64,000 nucleotides of DNA, from assembly GCF_016735495.2 (NCBI RefSeq), contig NZ_JAERQY020000001.1, positions 186,001 to 250,000 on the forward strand. Direction: 5' to 3'. The translations under genes were made by a program, and so were the position numbers. Positions 21,274 to 29,909 of this stretch are shown here, piece by piece. The notes under the pieces were generated by a model. It did no database searches, was not told the DNA's origin, and saw only the letters and a program-made list of their open reading frames with translations. The stretch comes from Lysobacter sp. MMG2 (GTDB lineage Bacteria; Pseudomonadota; Gammaproteobacteria; Xanthomonadales; Xanthomonadaceae). Each line of letters begins with the position of its first letter. Position 1 is the first letter of the stretch.

Positions 21274-23353
21274 TCTGACCCGCCGAACCAGGCCGCACCG
21301 ATGACAGGTGCGCCAGAAACGCCGGTGTCAGCTTGCGGTTGGCGTAACCGCTGATGTGGTCCCCGTCGAAGTACAGGGGGCGACCGCCCTCCTCCACGCG
21401 GCATGTCGCCTCCGGGCACAGCAGCGGGAATGGATCCCACACGCTCACGCCGGGGACCTGCGCGGCGATCTGCGCGAAGGCATCCATCACCGGCCGGCGC
21501 AAGGCCTGCAAGTCTTCGCGCGACATGGTCAGCCCCTCGTTGCACGCCGGATTGCCGCGACTGAACCAGTCGGCGCAACGGTACGGCGGCGAGCGGAAGA
21601 TCGGCTTGGGCGCCTCGAACACGATGGAGATTCCGCGCTCGCCGAGCGGCTTGAGCAGGCCGCTCGCCATTGCCTCGGCTTCCTGCCGGCTCGCCAAGGC
21701 CGCATCGCCGAAGACGGCGTTGCGAACTTCGGCTGGATCGAAACTCGCCCATTGGTCCGCATAACGCGGCAGGCGAAGCGCAGGAAGGAACAGGACGTCG
21801 CCCGCCTGCGCACGCCTTTGCACGTCCGCCAGCGCCGCCTCGCCGAATGCGCGGCAATGAGGCAGTCGGTAGTCGCGCGACGGTTGCAGGTTGATGAAGG
21901 AACATCCCGCACGCGTATACAGGTAAACGTCGCGCCCGCTCTGCTCGGCGACGCGCGCCATCAAGCCGGCGTACGCCGCCGCGTGCGAGTCGCCGATGAC
22001 GAACAGCCGCCCGACTTGCGATGGCTGCGCGCAGGATGACTTCGAGTAGATGCGCACGTCGGCATCGGGCACGGTCTCGACGTGACCGACCGCGGCGCAG
22101 TCCGGATACACCGGGCGCGTTTCGCGGCCCATCGGGTACCAGTCTTCGGCGTGCCGCGCGATCACGCTCAGCGACAGCTCCGGCTGCATGCGCCCGACTT
22201 TCCGGTACACGCCCATGAAGGCGAAGATCGCCACCACACCGACGCCGATGACGGCCAACTTGCGCGCATTGCGGAACACCGCCGCATGACGGAACGGCGT
22301 CTCGATGAAGTAGTAGGACAGCGCCGCCATCGCGAACGTGAGTACCAGCGCGAAAGCCTGAATCGACACGGACTCCAGCCCCACCGTCCATCGCAGCAGC
22401 ACGAACACGGGCCAGTGCCACAGATAGAGGGAGTACGACAGCCTGCCCACCCAGCGAACAGGACCGCTCTGGAGCACGCCACGCAGCGGGCCACCGGCAT
22501 CGGCCCGATGCAGGAACGCGAGCAGCCCCAGCGTTCCGAGCACGGGCAGCACCGCGTCGGGCCAGGGCGAGTGCCCCGCACGCGCGGTGATCAGTCCATA
22601 GCCGAGGGCGAGGAGCGACAGCACCGCGCCGGCCGTGGCAGCCCACGCGGGAATTCGCGAGAGCGCGCCGGGCGCGTTCGAACGCGTGAGCATCTGGAAC
22701 AGCAGCACACCGGCGGCCAGTTGCCAGAAACGCGTGGTGAGCATGTAGAACGCCAGCGCCGGCTGCGACTGCGCCACCTGCGTGACGTACACCAGCGAAG
22801 CCACCAGGCCCAGCGCGAACAGCGCCATCGACCCGTTGCGCCCGCGCCGACCGTAGGCCCAGGCGAAGAACAGCAGCGGGAAGAGCACGTAGAACTGCTC
22901 TTCCACGCCCAGCGACCACGTATGCGTATACGGATTGAACTCGACCTTGGGCGAAAAATAATCGCCGTCGGTTCGCAGCAGGACGAAGTTGCTCAGGCCC
23001 ACGAAGGCCCAGCGACCGACCTCGTTGCTGGTGTCGCTAAGCCATGCCTGCGGAATGAACAACGCGCTCGCCAGCCCGGTGATCATCAGGCACGCCACCA
23101 GCGCCGGCGCGATGCGGCGAATGCGACGCGCGTAGAAGTAGCCCAGGTAGTCGAGCAGGCGCGGCCTGTGGAAGTGCGCCATCGATGCGCTCACCACGAA
23201 GCCGGAGATCACGAAGAAGACATCCACGCCCGTGAAGCCGCCCGGCAACAGGCGCGGATCGAGGTGGTAGGCGATGACCGAAAGCACGGCCAACGCACGC
23301 AGGCCGTCTATGTACGGGAAATAGCGATGGCGCGTGTCGTCCGTGACGTGCAT
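21242..23353 (-). CDS. OafA/YrhL-type membrane O-acyltransferase with SGNH domain
   Basis: A 703-residue integral membrane acyltransferase (acyltransferase-3 family) that moves acyl groups across the membrane onto surface polysaccharide or peptidoglycan. Residues 10-370 hold about ten helices with the YIDGLRALAVLSVIAYHLDP and GVDVFFVISGFVVS motifs (catalytic His in AYH) and RRIRRIAPA. The C-terminal periplasmic domain is SGNH-like: GDSHAAAYA carries the Ser and DGDHISGYAN the Asp/His. The start is the ATG at 23353 directly before VTDDTRHRYFPYIDGL; upstream frame is open but is intergenic. Its last residues (YQMPDDLAR) copy the end of the upstream DUF2058 protein. Acceptor unknown. Confidence 0.88.
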   Translation of the reverse strand: MHVTDDTRHRYFPYIDGLRALAVLSVIAYHLDPRLLPGGFTGVDVFFVISGFVVSASMAHFHRPRLLDYLGYFYARRIRRIAPALVACLMITGLASALFIPQAWLSDTSNEVGRWAFVGLSNFVLLRTDGDYFSPKVEFNPYTHTWSLGVEEQFYVLFPLLFFAWAYGRRGRNGSMALFALGLVASLVYVTQVAQSQPALAFYMLTTRFWQLAAGVLLFQMLTRSNAPGALSRIPAWAATAGAVLSLLALGYGLITARAGHSPWPDAVLPVLGTLGLLAFLHRADAGGPLRGVLQSGPVRWVGRLSYSLYLWHWPVFVLLRWTVGLESVSIQAFALVLTFAMAALSYYFIETPFRHAAVFRNARKLAVIGVGVVAIFAFMGVYRKVGRMQPELSLSVIARHAEDWYPMGRETRPVYPDCAAVGHVETVPDADVRIYSKSSCAQPSQVGRLFVIGDSHAAAYAGLMARVAEQSGRDVYLYTRAGCSFINLQPSRDYRLPHCRAFGEAALADVQRRAQAGDVLFLPALRLPRYADQWASFDPAEVRNAVFGDAALASRQEAEAMASGLLKPLGERGISIVFEAPKPIFRSPPYRCADWFSRGNPACNEGLTMSREDLQALRRPVMDAFAQIAAQVPGVSVWDPFPLLCPEATCRVEEGGRPLYFDGDHISGYANRKLTPAFLAHLSSVRPGSAGQKYQMPDDLAR

Positions 23354-23395
23354 GCGTCGGAAGTTCTCGAAAAATCGTGGGGCCGAATGGCCGCG

Positions 23396-23428
23396 CCTAC
23401 CAGACCAGATCGTCGGGCACCTGGTACT
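23396..23428. repeat. 3' end of DUF2058 gene, original copy of the duplicated sequence
   Basis: CCTACCAGACCAGATCGTCG continues to 23428. It contains the DUF2058 stop codon and the codons for YQVPDDLVW, and is matched at 21241-21273 in the same orientation and reading frame. The two copies bracket the whole acyltransferase gene. Confidence 0.7.
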
Positions 23429-24071
23429 GCGGGTCGGCGTAGGGATCGAGCTCGGCAGGCGCGTTCGGATCGATCTTGAGCGCGACGGCCGGCGCGAAGA
23501 TCGCCTCGGCCTGCGCAAGCAGTTCGGCCGTCACCAGCAGATAGCGTCCGTCCATCTGCAGCACGCCCAGTTCGCCCGCGTTGAGCGCCTTCAGCTGTGC
23601 TTCGTTGACGTAGATGCGCTTGATCTTGCCGCCGTACGGAAAATGGCGGGCGATCTCGGCAGCTGCATCGTTCAGCGACTTGTCCTTGACCAGTTCGGCC
23701 AGCTTCGAACGCGCCTCGCGACGCTGGCGCGCTTCTTCCTGCTTGGCGGCCTCGGCGGCGATGCGCTCGTCCTTCTCACGCTGGGCGCGGATGGCGTAGG
23801 CCTTGGCCAGATCGATGTCCTCGCGGGACTGCGGCCGACCGCCCGGGCGCGGACCGCCGGGCTTGCCACCGCCCGGTTTGCCACCGTGCGGCTTGCGCTG
23901 ATCGGGTTTGCGAGGATCTGCGCTGCGCGCGTCCGGCCGGCCCTGCGGCTTGCCGGCGTGGCGGTTTTCCGGCTTGCCGCGACGTTCGTCCTTGGCTGGC
24001 GCGGTGCGCTCGGGCTTGGGGGCGGGCTTGAAACCCAGGCCCATCAACTGGTCGCGGAGGCTGTTGCTCAT
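23397..24071 (-). CDS. DUF2058 family protein (YaiL-like) with a Lys/Pro/Gly-rich insertion
   Basis: A 224-residue basic protein of the DUF2058 family, sometimes described as nucleoprotein or polysaccharide-biosynthesis related; the function is not settled. Conserved blocks are the N-terminal LRDQLMGLGF, a charged helical region (residues 85-130, many K/R/E, likely coiled), HFPYGGKIKRIYVNEAQLKA and the terminal VPDDLVW. Residues 20-80 are low-complexity, rich in GKP, GGK and RP repeats, making the protein longer than the roughly 180 residues usual in enterobacteria. Start ATG at 24071. The acyltransferase follows after 43 bp on the same strand. Confidence 0.83.
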   Translation of the reverse strand: MSNSLRDQLMGLGFKPAPKPERTAPAKDERRGKPENRHAGKPQGRPDARSADPRKPDQRKPHGGKPGGGKPGGPRPGGRPQSREDIDLAKAYAIRAQREKDERIAAEAAKQEEARQRREARSKLAELVKDKSLNDAAAEIARHFPYGGKIKRIYVNEAQLKALNAGELGVLQMDGRYLLVTAELLAQAEAIFAPAVALKIDPNAPAELDPYADPQYQVPDDLVW

Positions 24072-24207
24072 CGTGCTACAGGAAGGATGACGGCTGATGC
24101 CGAAGTATAGGCAGCCGGCGCCGTCAGCGCTCGGCCGCAGGGACGAATCGTCGGTGTCCAGTCATGCGGCAGCGCCCGGGAAGGCCTCGGCTGCCACCCT
24201 GCCCGCC
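24072..24207 (-). promoter_or_regulatory. Gap upstream of DUF2058 with a candidate -10 box
   Basis: On the minus strand TATACT (24109-24104) is a good -10 hexamer about 33 bp before the DUF2058 start codon, though I cannot see a convincing -35 hexamer at the usual spacing. Nothing else is recognisable in the 136 bp. Confidence 0.35.
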
Positions 24208-24453
24208 TCAATAATGCGGCGGCGGCGGTTCCTGCGACGCGTCGGCCGAGAACGGGTTGGCCGCCAGCGCGCTGCGCATTTGCTTGAGTTCTTCCAGCAC
24301 GCGATGCATCACCAGCGCGTTGCGGACTTCCTCGTCGCGCGCGGCAGCCAGCGCGTCGCTCAGCTCGGACAGCGCCTGCTCCTGGAACGCGAGCCGCGTT
24401 TCCAGATCGATGATCCGCCGTTCGAGCTCGTCCTGGTTCTGCGCCATCGTCAT
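24208..24453 (-). CDS. slyX: SlyX family protein
   Basis: An 81-residue, mostly helical protein typical of SlyX: a leading coiled coil ([20 protein letters not shown], heptad pattern through residue 65) and a short proline-rich tail ending PPPPHY, which matches the family's conserved C-terminus. The role is unknown; it is often found near slyD or envelope genes. Its ATG overlaps the ugd stop codon (ATGA), so it is translationally coupled to ugd. Confidence 0.9.
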   Translation of the reverse strand: MTMAQNQDELERRIIDLETRLAFQEQALSELSDALAAARDEEVRNALVMHRVLEELKQMRSALAANPFSADASQEPPPPHY

Positions 24454-25790
24454 TCCGACTGGATCGAGCGCCCGCGCCCGATCCCGTAATACGCCAGCCC
24501 CGCGGCCTCGACCTCATCGGGGTGATACAGATTGCGCCCGTCGAAGATCGCCGCATCGGCCAGCGATTGCTTCAGTCGCGAAAAATCCGGGCTGCGGAAC
24601 TGCTTCCACTCCGTCACCACCACCAGCGCATCGGCGTCGGCCAGCGCGGCGCGTGCCGAGTCGCACAGCACCAGGTCGTCGCGATCGCCGAAGATGCGGT
24701 GCGCCTCCTCGCTGGCCTCCGGGTCGTACGCGCGCACCTTCGCGCCCGCGTCCCACAGCTGCTGCAGCAGGCGGCGGCTCGATGCCTCGCGCATGTCGTC
24801 GGTGTTCGGCTTGAACGCCAGGCCCCACACCGCGAAGGTCTTGCCGGCGATGTCGCCGACGTAATGGCGCTGGATCAGTTCGAACAGATGGCCCTTCTGC
24901 CGATCGTTCACGCCTTCCACCGCGCCCAGCAGCTGCGCTTCGTAGCCGTGCTGCTGCGCGGTGCGATGCAGCGCCTGCACGTCCTTCGGGAAGCACGAAC
25001 CGCCGTAACCCGCGCCGGGATAGATGAAATGCCAGCCGATGCGCGGGTCCGAACCGATGCCCTGTCGCACCATCTCCACGTCCGCGCCCACGCGCTCGGC
25101 GATGTTCGCGATCTCGTTCATGAAGCTGATCTTCGTCGCCAGCATCGCGTTGGCGGCGTACTTGGTCAGTTCGGCCGAACGCACGTCCATCACCACGATG
25201 CGCTCGTGGTTGCGGTTGAACGGCGCATACAGGCGCTTGAGCCGTTCCACGGCCGTCGTGCTGCTGGCGCCGATGACGATGCGGTCCGGGCGCATGCAGT
25301 CGTTGACGGCGTCGCCTTCCTTGAGGAATTCCGGATTGGACGCGACTTCGAACGCCAGGTCGGCGCCGCGCGCGGCCAGTTGCGTCGCGATCTCCGTGCG
25401 CACCTTGTCGGCGGTGCCGACCGGCACGGTCGACTTGTTGACGACCACCGACGGCCGCTCCAGGTGCTGGCCGATCGTGCGCGCCACCGCCAGCACGTAC
25501 TTGAGGTCGGCGCTGCCGTCCTCGTCGGGCGGCGTGCCGACCGCGATGAAGATGACGTCGCCATGCGCGACCGACGCCGCGGCGTCGGTGGTGAAGCTCA
25601 ACCGGCCCGCGGCGTGGTTGGCCTTCACCATCGGCTCCAGGCCCGGCTCGTAGATCGGAATCACACCGCGGTTGAGGCCGTCGACCTTGGTCTGGTCGAT
25701 GTCGACGCAGACCACGTCGTGGCCCACGTCCGCCAAACAGGTGCCCGTGACCAGGCCGACGTATCCGGTACCGAAGATGGTGACGCGCAT
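24450..25790 (-). CDS. ugd: UDP-glucose 6-dehydrogenase
   Basis: Oxidises UDP-glucose to UDP-glucuronate with two NAD, supplying precursors for exopolysaccharide and LPS sugars. The 446-residue protein has the N-terminal Rossmann motif [11 protein letters not shown], the [13 protein letters not shown] and [20 protein letters not shown] blocks, the catalytic cysteine in [16 protein letters not shown] near residue 260, and the C-terminal domain opening [16 protein letters not shown]. Start ATG at 25790. It is followed by slyX, DUF2058, an acyltransferase and a hydrolase on the same strand, a set consistent with surface-glycan modification. The 128 bp upstream hold its promoter; I see no clear hexamers. 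Confidence 0.95.
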   Translation of the reverse strand: MRVTIFGTGYVGLVTGTCLADVGHDVVCVDIDQTKVDGLNRGVIPIYEPGLEPMVKANHAAGRLSFTTDAAASVAHGDVIFIAVGTPPDEDGSADLKYVLAVARTIGQHLERPSVVVNKSTVPVGTADKVRTEIATQLAARGADLAFEVASNPEFLKEGDAVNDCMRPDRIVIGASSTTAVERLKRLYAPFNRNHERIVVMDVRSAELTKYAANAMLATKISFMNEIANIAERVGADVEMVRQGIGSDPRIGWHFIYPGAGYGGSCFPKDVQALHRTAQQHGYEAQLLGAVEGVNDRQKGHLFELIQRHYVGDIAGKTFAVWGLAFKPNTDDMREASSRRLLQQLWDAGAKVRAYDPEASEEAHRIFGDRDDLVLCDSARAALADADALVVVTEWKQFRSPDFSRLKQSLADAAIFDGRNLYHPDEVEAAGLAYYGIGRGRSIQSE

Positions 25791-25918
25791 GCGGTTCCTC
25801 TGAAGCGAAAGGCGGAGACGGAAAACGGTAGCGACTGGCGGGTGAACGGCATGCGGCCGTCACCCGCCGGAAGCGTCCCTGCGCTATCCGATCGTTCCCG
25901 TCGCGCGTTGCGACCGGC

Positions 25919-26707
25919 TTACTTGCCGGCGCCCGGCTTCACGATGTCGAGCAGTTCGACTTCGAACACGATCGTCGCGTTCGGGCCGATCGGACCGGCA
26001 CCCTGCTCGCCGTAGGCAAGCTTGCTCGGAATCCAGAAGCGGTACTTGCTGCCCACCGGCATCAGCGGAATGCCTTCCTGCCAGCCCGGCACCATCTGGC
26101 TCAGCGGGAAGTTCGCCGGTTCGCCGCGGTCGTAGGAACTGTCGAAGGTCTTGCCGTCGAGCAGCGTGCCCTTGTAATGCGCGGTCACGACATCGTTGAC
26201 CGTGGGCTTGGGACCCTTGCCTTCGGTGATCACCTGGTACTGCAGGCCCGACGCGGTGGTCACCACGCCCGGCTTCTTGCTGTTCTCGGCGAGGAACTTC
26301 TCACCGTCCTCCAGGTTCGTCTTCGCGTCGGCGATCATCTTGTCCATGCGCTTTTGCTGCAGCTTCTTGGCGAAGGCCTCGCGGATCTCGCCGGCCTGCT
26401 TCTCGTCCAGCAGCGGCTTCTCGCCGGCGAGCGAGGCCTTGAGCGCCTTGTTCAGCGTGTCCAGGTCGATCTCGTCCTTGACCTGCTCCAGCGAGCGCGC
26501 CATGTCCATGCCGATCATGTAGCTGACCTGCTCCTTCTCCGTCGCCAGGCCCGGAATCGCCTTCGCGCCGTCCTTGCCGGCCTGTGCGGCGGCCGCGTCG
26601 GTCTTGGCGGCATCGGCCTTGTCGGCGGGCTTGTTGCAGGCGGCGGTCAGCGCGGCGAGCGAGGCGACGGCCAGGACAAGGCCGGTGTGGCGCGGGGTGA
26701 ACTTCAT
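25919..26707 (-). CDS. FKBP-type peptidyl-prolyl isomerase, lipoprotein (FkpA/Mip-like)
   Basis: A 262-residue periplasmic folding factor. The signal peptide ends in a lipobox (LTAAC, Cys 24), followed by an Ala/Lys-rich tether, an N-terminal dimerisation domain of the FKBP_N type (YMIGMDMARSLEQVKDEIDL to residue about 145) and a C-terminal FKBP domain (TTASGLQYQVITEGKGPKP, then YKGTLLDGKTFDSSYDRGEP and VGSKYRFWIPSKLAYGEQG). I chose the ATG at 26707 over the longer open frame because it begins a proper signal peptide. It is a tandem paralogue of the next upstream gene, 139 bp away on the same strand. Confidence 0.92.
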   Translation of the reverse strand: MKFTPRHTGLVLAVASLAALTAACNKPADKADAAKTDAAAAQAGKDGAKAIPGLATEKEQVSYMIGMDMARSLEQVKDEIDLDTLNKALKASLAGEKPLLDEKQAGEIREAFAKKLQQKRMDKMIADAKTNLEDGEKFLAENSKKPGVVTTASGLQYQVITEGKGPKPTVNDVVTAHYKGTLLDGKTFDSSYDRGEPANFPLSQMVPGWQEGIPLMPVGSKYRFWIPSKLAYGEQGAGPIGPNATIVFEVELLDIVKPGAGK

Positions 26708-26846
26708 CGGGCTAAAGCTCCAGTGAGGAAGGATCGCCGGGAGGAATGCCCGTCCCGGCGTTGCGGCCTGACAAACTGCCAGCGCCGAACTGAACCAAAG
26801 GCCTACCGCGCGAACTCCGCGCGGCATACCGCGACGCAGTGCCGAA

Positions 26847-27782
26847 TTACAGGATCGCCATCAGTTCGACATCGAACACCAGCGTGGCGTTCGGACCGAT
26901 CGGGCCACCCGGCGTACCGTTGGCACCGTAGGCGAGATCGCCCGGGATCCAGAAGCGGAACTTGCTGCCCACCGGCATCATGCCGACGCCTTCGGTCCAA
27001 CCCGCGATGACCTGGTTGAGCGCGAATTCGGCCGGCTGGTTGCGCGCGTAGGAGCTGTCGAACACGGTGCCGTCGAGCAGCTTGCCCTCGTAGTTGACGC
27101 GCACGCGGTCGGTGGCCTTCGGACGCGGGCCCGAGCCCTGGCGCAGCACCATGTACTGCAGGCCGGAACCGGTGGTGATCACGCCCTTCTGCGTCTTGTT
27201 CTGGGCGAGGAACTTCTCGCCTTCGGCCTTGTTCTTGCCGCCCAGCTCGGCCGCCTGCGCCTGCATCTTCGCCTGCACCTTCTGCTGGAAGGACTGGCGC
27301 ACGGCGCCCAGCTCGGCCTCGCTCAACAGCGGCTGGCCCTTGTCGAACGAGGTGCGGATCGCCTGGATAACCACCGGCAGTTCAACCTCGTCCTTGATCG
27401 GCGCGAGCGAACGACCGACGTCGGCGCCGACCAGATAAGCGACCTTGTCCTTCGGCACGTCCGGCGCCTTGGTGCCGGCCGGCGCCTGGCCGGTGCGCGC
27501 GGCGATGCGCTGCATCAGCGCGGGGCCGACGGTCTGCGCTTCGGTCTCGGTGATCAGCGGCTTGCCGCCGTCGAAGGCGTTCTGGATGGCGCGCTGGAAT
27601 GCGGCCAGGTCGATGTCGGGCGCCAGCGGCGTGAGCGACTGGGCGATGTCGGTGCCCACCATGTAGCTGGTCTTTTCACGTTCGGTCGTCAGCACGGTCT
27701 TGTCCTGGGCAGAGGCCGCCGCGCCGATCAGCGTGGCCGCAGTGGTGAGCAACACGGCGGTGCCGCGCAGAAATGCCTTCAT
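26847..27782 (-). CDS. FKBP-type peptidyl-prolyl isomerase with duplicated N-terminal domain
   Basis: A 311-residue periplasmic isomerase. A cleavable signal peptide (MKAFLRGTAVLLTTAATLIG, cut after ASA) replaces the lipobox of its neighbour. Two FKBP_N-like domains occur in series: residues 36-85 (EKTSYMVGTDIAQSLTPLAP) and 113-165 (DKVAYLVGADVGRSLAPIKD). The C-terminal FKBP domain carries VNYEGKLLDGTVFDSSYARN and PVGSKFRFWIPGDLAYGANG. The usual Mip/FkpA has only one N-terminal dimerisation domain. The start is the ATG at 27782, 240 bp downstream of the first open codon of the frame, because the signal peptide begins there. Confidence 0.92.
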   Translation of the reverse strand: MKAFLRGTAVLLTTAATLIGAAASAQDKTVLTTEREKTSYMVGTDIAQSLTPLAPDIDLAAFQRAIQNAFDGGKPLITETEAQTVGPALMQRIAARTGQAPAGTKAPDVPKDKVAYLVGADVGRSLAPIKDEVELPVVIQAIRTSFDKGQPLLSEAELGAVRQSFQQKVQAKMQAQAAELGGKNKAEGEKFLAQNKTQKGVITTGSGLQYMVLRQGSGPRPKATDRVRVNYEGKLLDGTVFDSSYARNQPAEFALNQVIAGWTEGVGMMPVGSKFRFWIPGDLAYGANGTPGGPIGPNATLVFDVELMAIL

Positions 27783-28171
27783 CGGGAACCTACTCCGTAT
27801 GGGTTTGTCGGCCGGCGTTCTGCCGGCAGCTTGCGATGCACGGCACCGACGATAGGCGCGGCGCGCGACACAAGCCGTGCATTGTCGCGGCATGAACGCG
27901 TGGCGGCAATCGTCTGCGTGTCTACCCGCGACGTCGGCACAAAGCCGTGAACGCTGCGCCTGGGCGCGACGCAGGTCAGCGCGACGATGCACCTGCACGC
28001 ATCGCGGGGCGCTGCCGTCCGTCGCCACGCCTGCAATAGACACCCCGGGCAAAGACAAGCCGATCGTGCGGCGGGATGCTGGGAAGTCCGGTGTCTACCT
28101 CCGGGCTGAACAGGGACACCCCTCTCCCGAGACCGTTGGTCGGCCTATGCCATCAGTTGGGTAGAAGCCAG

Positions 28172-28212
28172 TTGACCGGTCGTATTTTGGTGTTATAGTT
28201 GCCTACAACACC
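28172..28212 (+). promoter_or_regulatory. Promoter overlapped by a GGTG-N16-CACC operator, YtrA-type
   Basis: TTGACC (28172-28177), a 16-bp spacer and TATAGT (28194-28199) form a good sigma-70 promoter. An inverted repeat GGTG (28189-28192) and CACC (28209-28212), exactly 16 bp apart with extended arms GGTGTT/AACACC, surrounds the -10 box. The same GGTG-N16-CACC form is, as I recall, the site reported for YtrA in Xanthomonas citri. A bound repressor here would occlude the -10 element. The rest of the 457-bp gap 27783-28239 shows nothing else recognisable. Confidence 0.75.
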
Positions 28213-28239
28213 GGTCTACTAACGAGCAGGACGTTCACC

Positions 28240-28650
28240 ATGAACCGCAGGTTCCAGAACTCGCTCACCGCCCTGCTGGCTTCCGGCTCGGCCCTCGCGC
28301 TTTGCCTGGCGCTGGCGATGCCGGCCCCGCACAAGGCGCAGGCCAACCCGGTCGCGCTGCAGTTCGGCCCGATCGACGCCACCTTCACCCCGGCCGACGC
28401 CTCGCTCAGCCAGCAGCAGAACATCGACGCGCTGGCCCGCAGCATCGAGCACCGCGCCGACCAGATCGACACCCTTTCCGACGCCGCCACCCTGGCGGCG
28501 GAGATCGCCACCGCCGCGGCCTTGGCCCAGGCGGTGAAGGAAGCCCGTGAAACCGCTGATATCGAACCCGAACACAAGGCAAGGACTGCCGCCCGGCATC
28601 GCCGGCAAACCCTAGTCATGCCTTATTTCTCATTCGCACCGCGGGGCTGA
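28240..28650 (+). CDS. Small exported protein of unknown function, first gene of the ytrA operon
   Basis: A 136-residue protein. A hydrophobic segment (residues 9-30, LTALLASGSALALCLALAMP) with cleavage predicted after AQA near residue 36 indicates export. The mature part has an alanine-rich amphipathic helix (residues 60-105) and a basic tail (ARHRRQTLVMPYFSFAPRG). I do not recognise a domain. AGG at 28228-28230 is nine bases before the ATG. It stands three bases upstream of the GntR regulator gene, directly downstream of the operator, so its expression should follow the regulator's ligand. A role with the ABC transporter as substrate or accessory is possible but not shown. Confidence 0.7.
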   Translation: MNRRFQNSLTALLASGSALALCLALAMPAPHKAQANPVALQFGPIDATFTPADASLSQQQNIDALARSIEHRADQIDTLSDAATLAAEIATAAALAQAVKEARETADIEPEHKARTAARHRRQTLVMPYFSFAPRG

Positions 28651-28653
28651 ACC

Positions 28654-29022
28654 ATGACCGCAATCCAATGGAGCGACGGCGCTCCGATCTACCGCCAGCT
28701 CAAGGAGCGCGTCATCGCGATGATGCTCGACGGGGTCCTGAAGCCGGGCGACGCACTTCCCTCCGTGCGACAGGTTGCCGCCGAATACCAGCTCAATCCC
28801 ATCACCGTCTCGCGCGCCTATCAGGAATTGGCGGACGAGGCTCTCGTCGAGAAACGCAGGGGTCTTGGCATGTACGTGACCGAAGAGGCGGCAAAGAAAC
28901 TGCTGTTCAATGAACGCGAACGCTTCCTGCGCGAGGAATGGCCGCTGGTGCTGGAACGCATCATGCGACTGGGCCTCACGGCAGAAGAGCTGCTGACCCC
29001 GGCCCAGGCAGGTACGCAATGA
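28654..29022 (+). CDS. ytrA: GntR-family regulator, YtrA subfamily
   Basis: A 122-residue repressor. Residues 8-75 form the GntR winged helix (PIYRQLKERVIAMMLDGVLK, ALPSVRQVAAEYQLNPITVS, RAYQELADEALVEKRRGLGM). The short C-terminal helical part without a large ligand domain marks the YtrA subfamily, whose members commonly repress adjacent ABC transporter genes and respond to cell-envelope stress, as with B. subtilis YtrA. Three bases separate it from the preceding gene and its stop overlaps the next start (ATGA), so it is within the operon it probably controls through the GGTG-N16-CACC site at 28189-28212. Confidence 0.9.
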   Translation: MTAIQWSDGAPIYRQLKERVIAMMLDGVLKPGDALPSVRQVAAEYQLNPITVSRAYQELADEALVEKRRGLGMYVTEEAAKKLLFNERERFLREEWPLVLERIMRLGLTAEELLTPAQAGTQ

Positions 29023-29909
29023 ACGCACTCGCCGAAAACATCTCCACCGCCGCGCCGGTCGTCAACGCTCGTGGGCTTCGCAAGGCCTACAAGAACAAGC
29101 TTGCCCTGGACGACGCCGCGTTCCAGATCCCGGCCGGCCGCATCGTCGGCCTGATCGGCCCCAACGGCGCGGGCAAGACGACCGCGCTCAAGGCCATCCT
29201 CGGCCTGATTCCGTTCGAGGGCGAGCTGCGCGTGCTCGGTCGCGATCCCCGCACCGAGCGCGATGAACTGATGCGCGATGTCTGCTTCATCGCCGACGTG
29301 GCCGTGCTGCCGCGCTGGATCCGGGTGAAGGAAGCCATCGAGTTCGTCGCCGGCGTGCACCCGCGCTTCGACCGTGCCAAGTGCGAACGCTTCCTCGCCC
29401 ACACGCAGCTCAAGCCGCAGATGCGCGTGCGCGAACTGTCCAAGGGGATGATCGTGCAGCTGCACCTGGCGCTGGTGATGGCCATCGACGCCAAGCTGCT
29501 GGTCCTCGACGAACCCACGCTGGGCCTGGACATCCTCTACCGAAAGCAGTTCTACCAGCGCCTGCTGGAAGACTACTTCGACGAGGAGAAGACCATCCTG
29601 GTCACCACGCACCAGGTCGAAGAGATCGAGCACATCCTCACCGACGTCATGTTCATCCGCGACGGAAAGGTCGTGCTGGACAACGACATGGAGACGCTCG
29701 GCGAGCGCTTCACCGAAGTGCTGGTCAACGGCGAGAAGTCCGGCGAAGCGCGCGCGCTCAAGCCGATCGACGAGCGCGCCCTGCCCTTCGGCAAGACGGT
29801 GATGCTGTTCGACGGCATTCCGCGCGAACAACTGGCCGGACTGGGCGAGACCCGCACGCCGGGCCTGGCCGACCTGTTCGTCGCCACCATGAAGGGGACC
29901 TACGCATGA
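29019..29909 (+). CDS. ABC transporter ATP-binding protein
   Basis: A 296-residue ATPase. Walker A is GPNGAGKTT (near residue 44), the Q-loop region is atypical, the signature is LSKGMIVQLHLALVMAIDA (an LSGGQ variant), Walker B is LLVLDEPTLGLD, and the switch His is in VTTHQVEEIEH. It is of the drug/antimicrobial-peptide exporter type (CcmA/YtrB-like), pairing with a separate permease. The C-terminal 80 residues are an extra non-ATPase domain. The ATG at 29019 overlaps the regulator's stop; the frame stays open further upstream inside ytrA but that is not used. The permease start overlaps its stop. Confidence 0.93.
   Translation: MNALAENISTAAPVVNARGLRKAYKNKLALDDAAFQIPAGRIVGLIGPNGAGKTTALKAILGLIPFEGELRVLGRDPRTERDELMRDVCFIADVAVLPRWIRVKEAIEFVAGVHPRFDRAKCERFLAHTQLKPQMRVRELSKGMIVQLHLALVMAIDAKLLVLDEPTLGLDILYRKQFYQRLLEDYFDEEKTILVTTHQVEEIEHILTDVMFIRDGKVVLDNDMETLGERFTEVLVNGEKSGEARALKPIDERALPFGKTVMLFDGIPREQLAGLGETRTPGLADLFVATMKGTYA

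Noticed and set aside
27783-28058. Upstream extension of the second FKBP gene
   Set aside because: The frame is open but Arg/Ala-rich and lies before a complete signal peptide.
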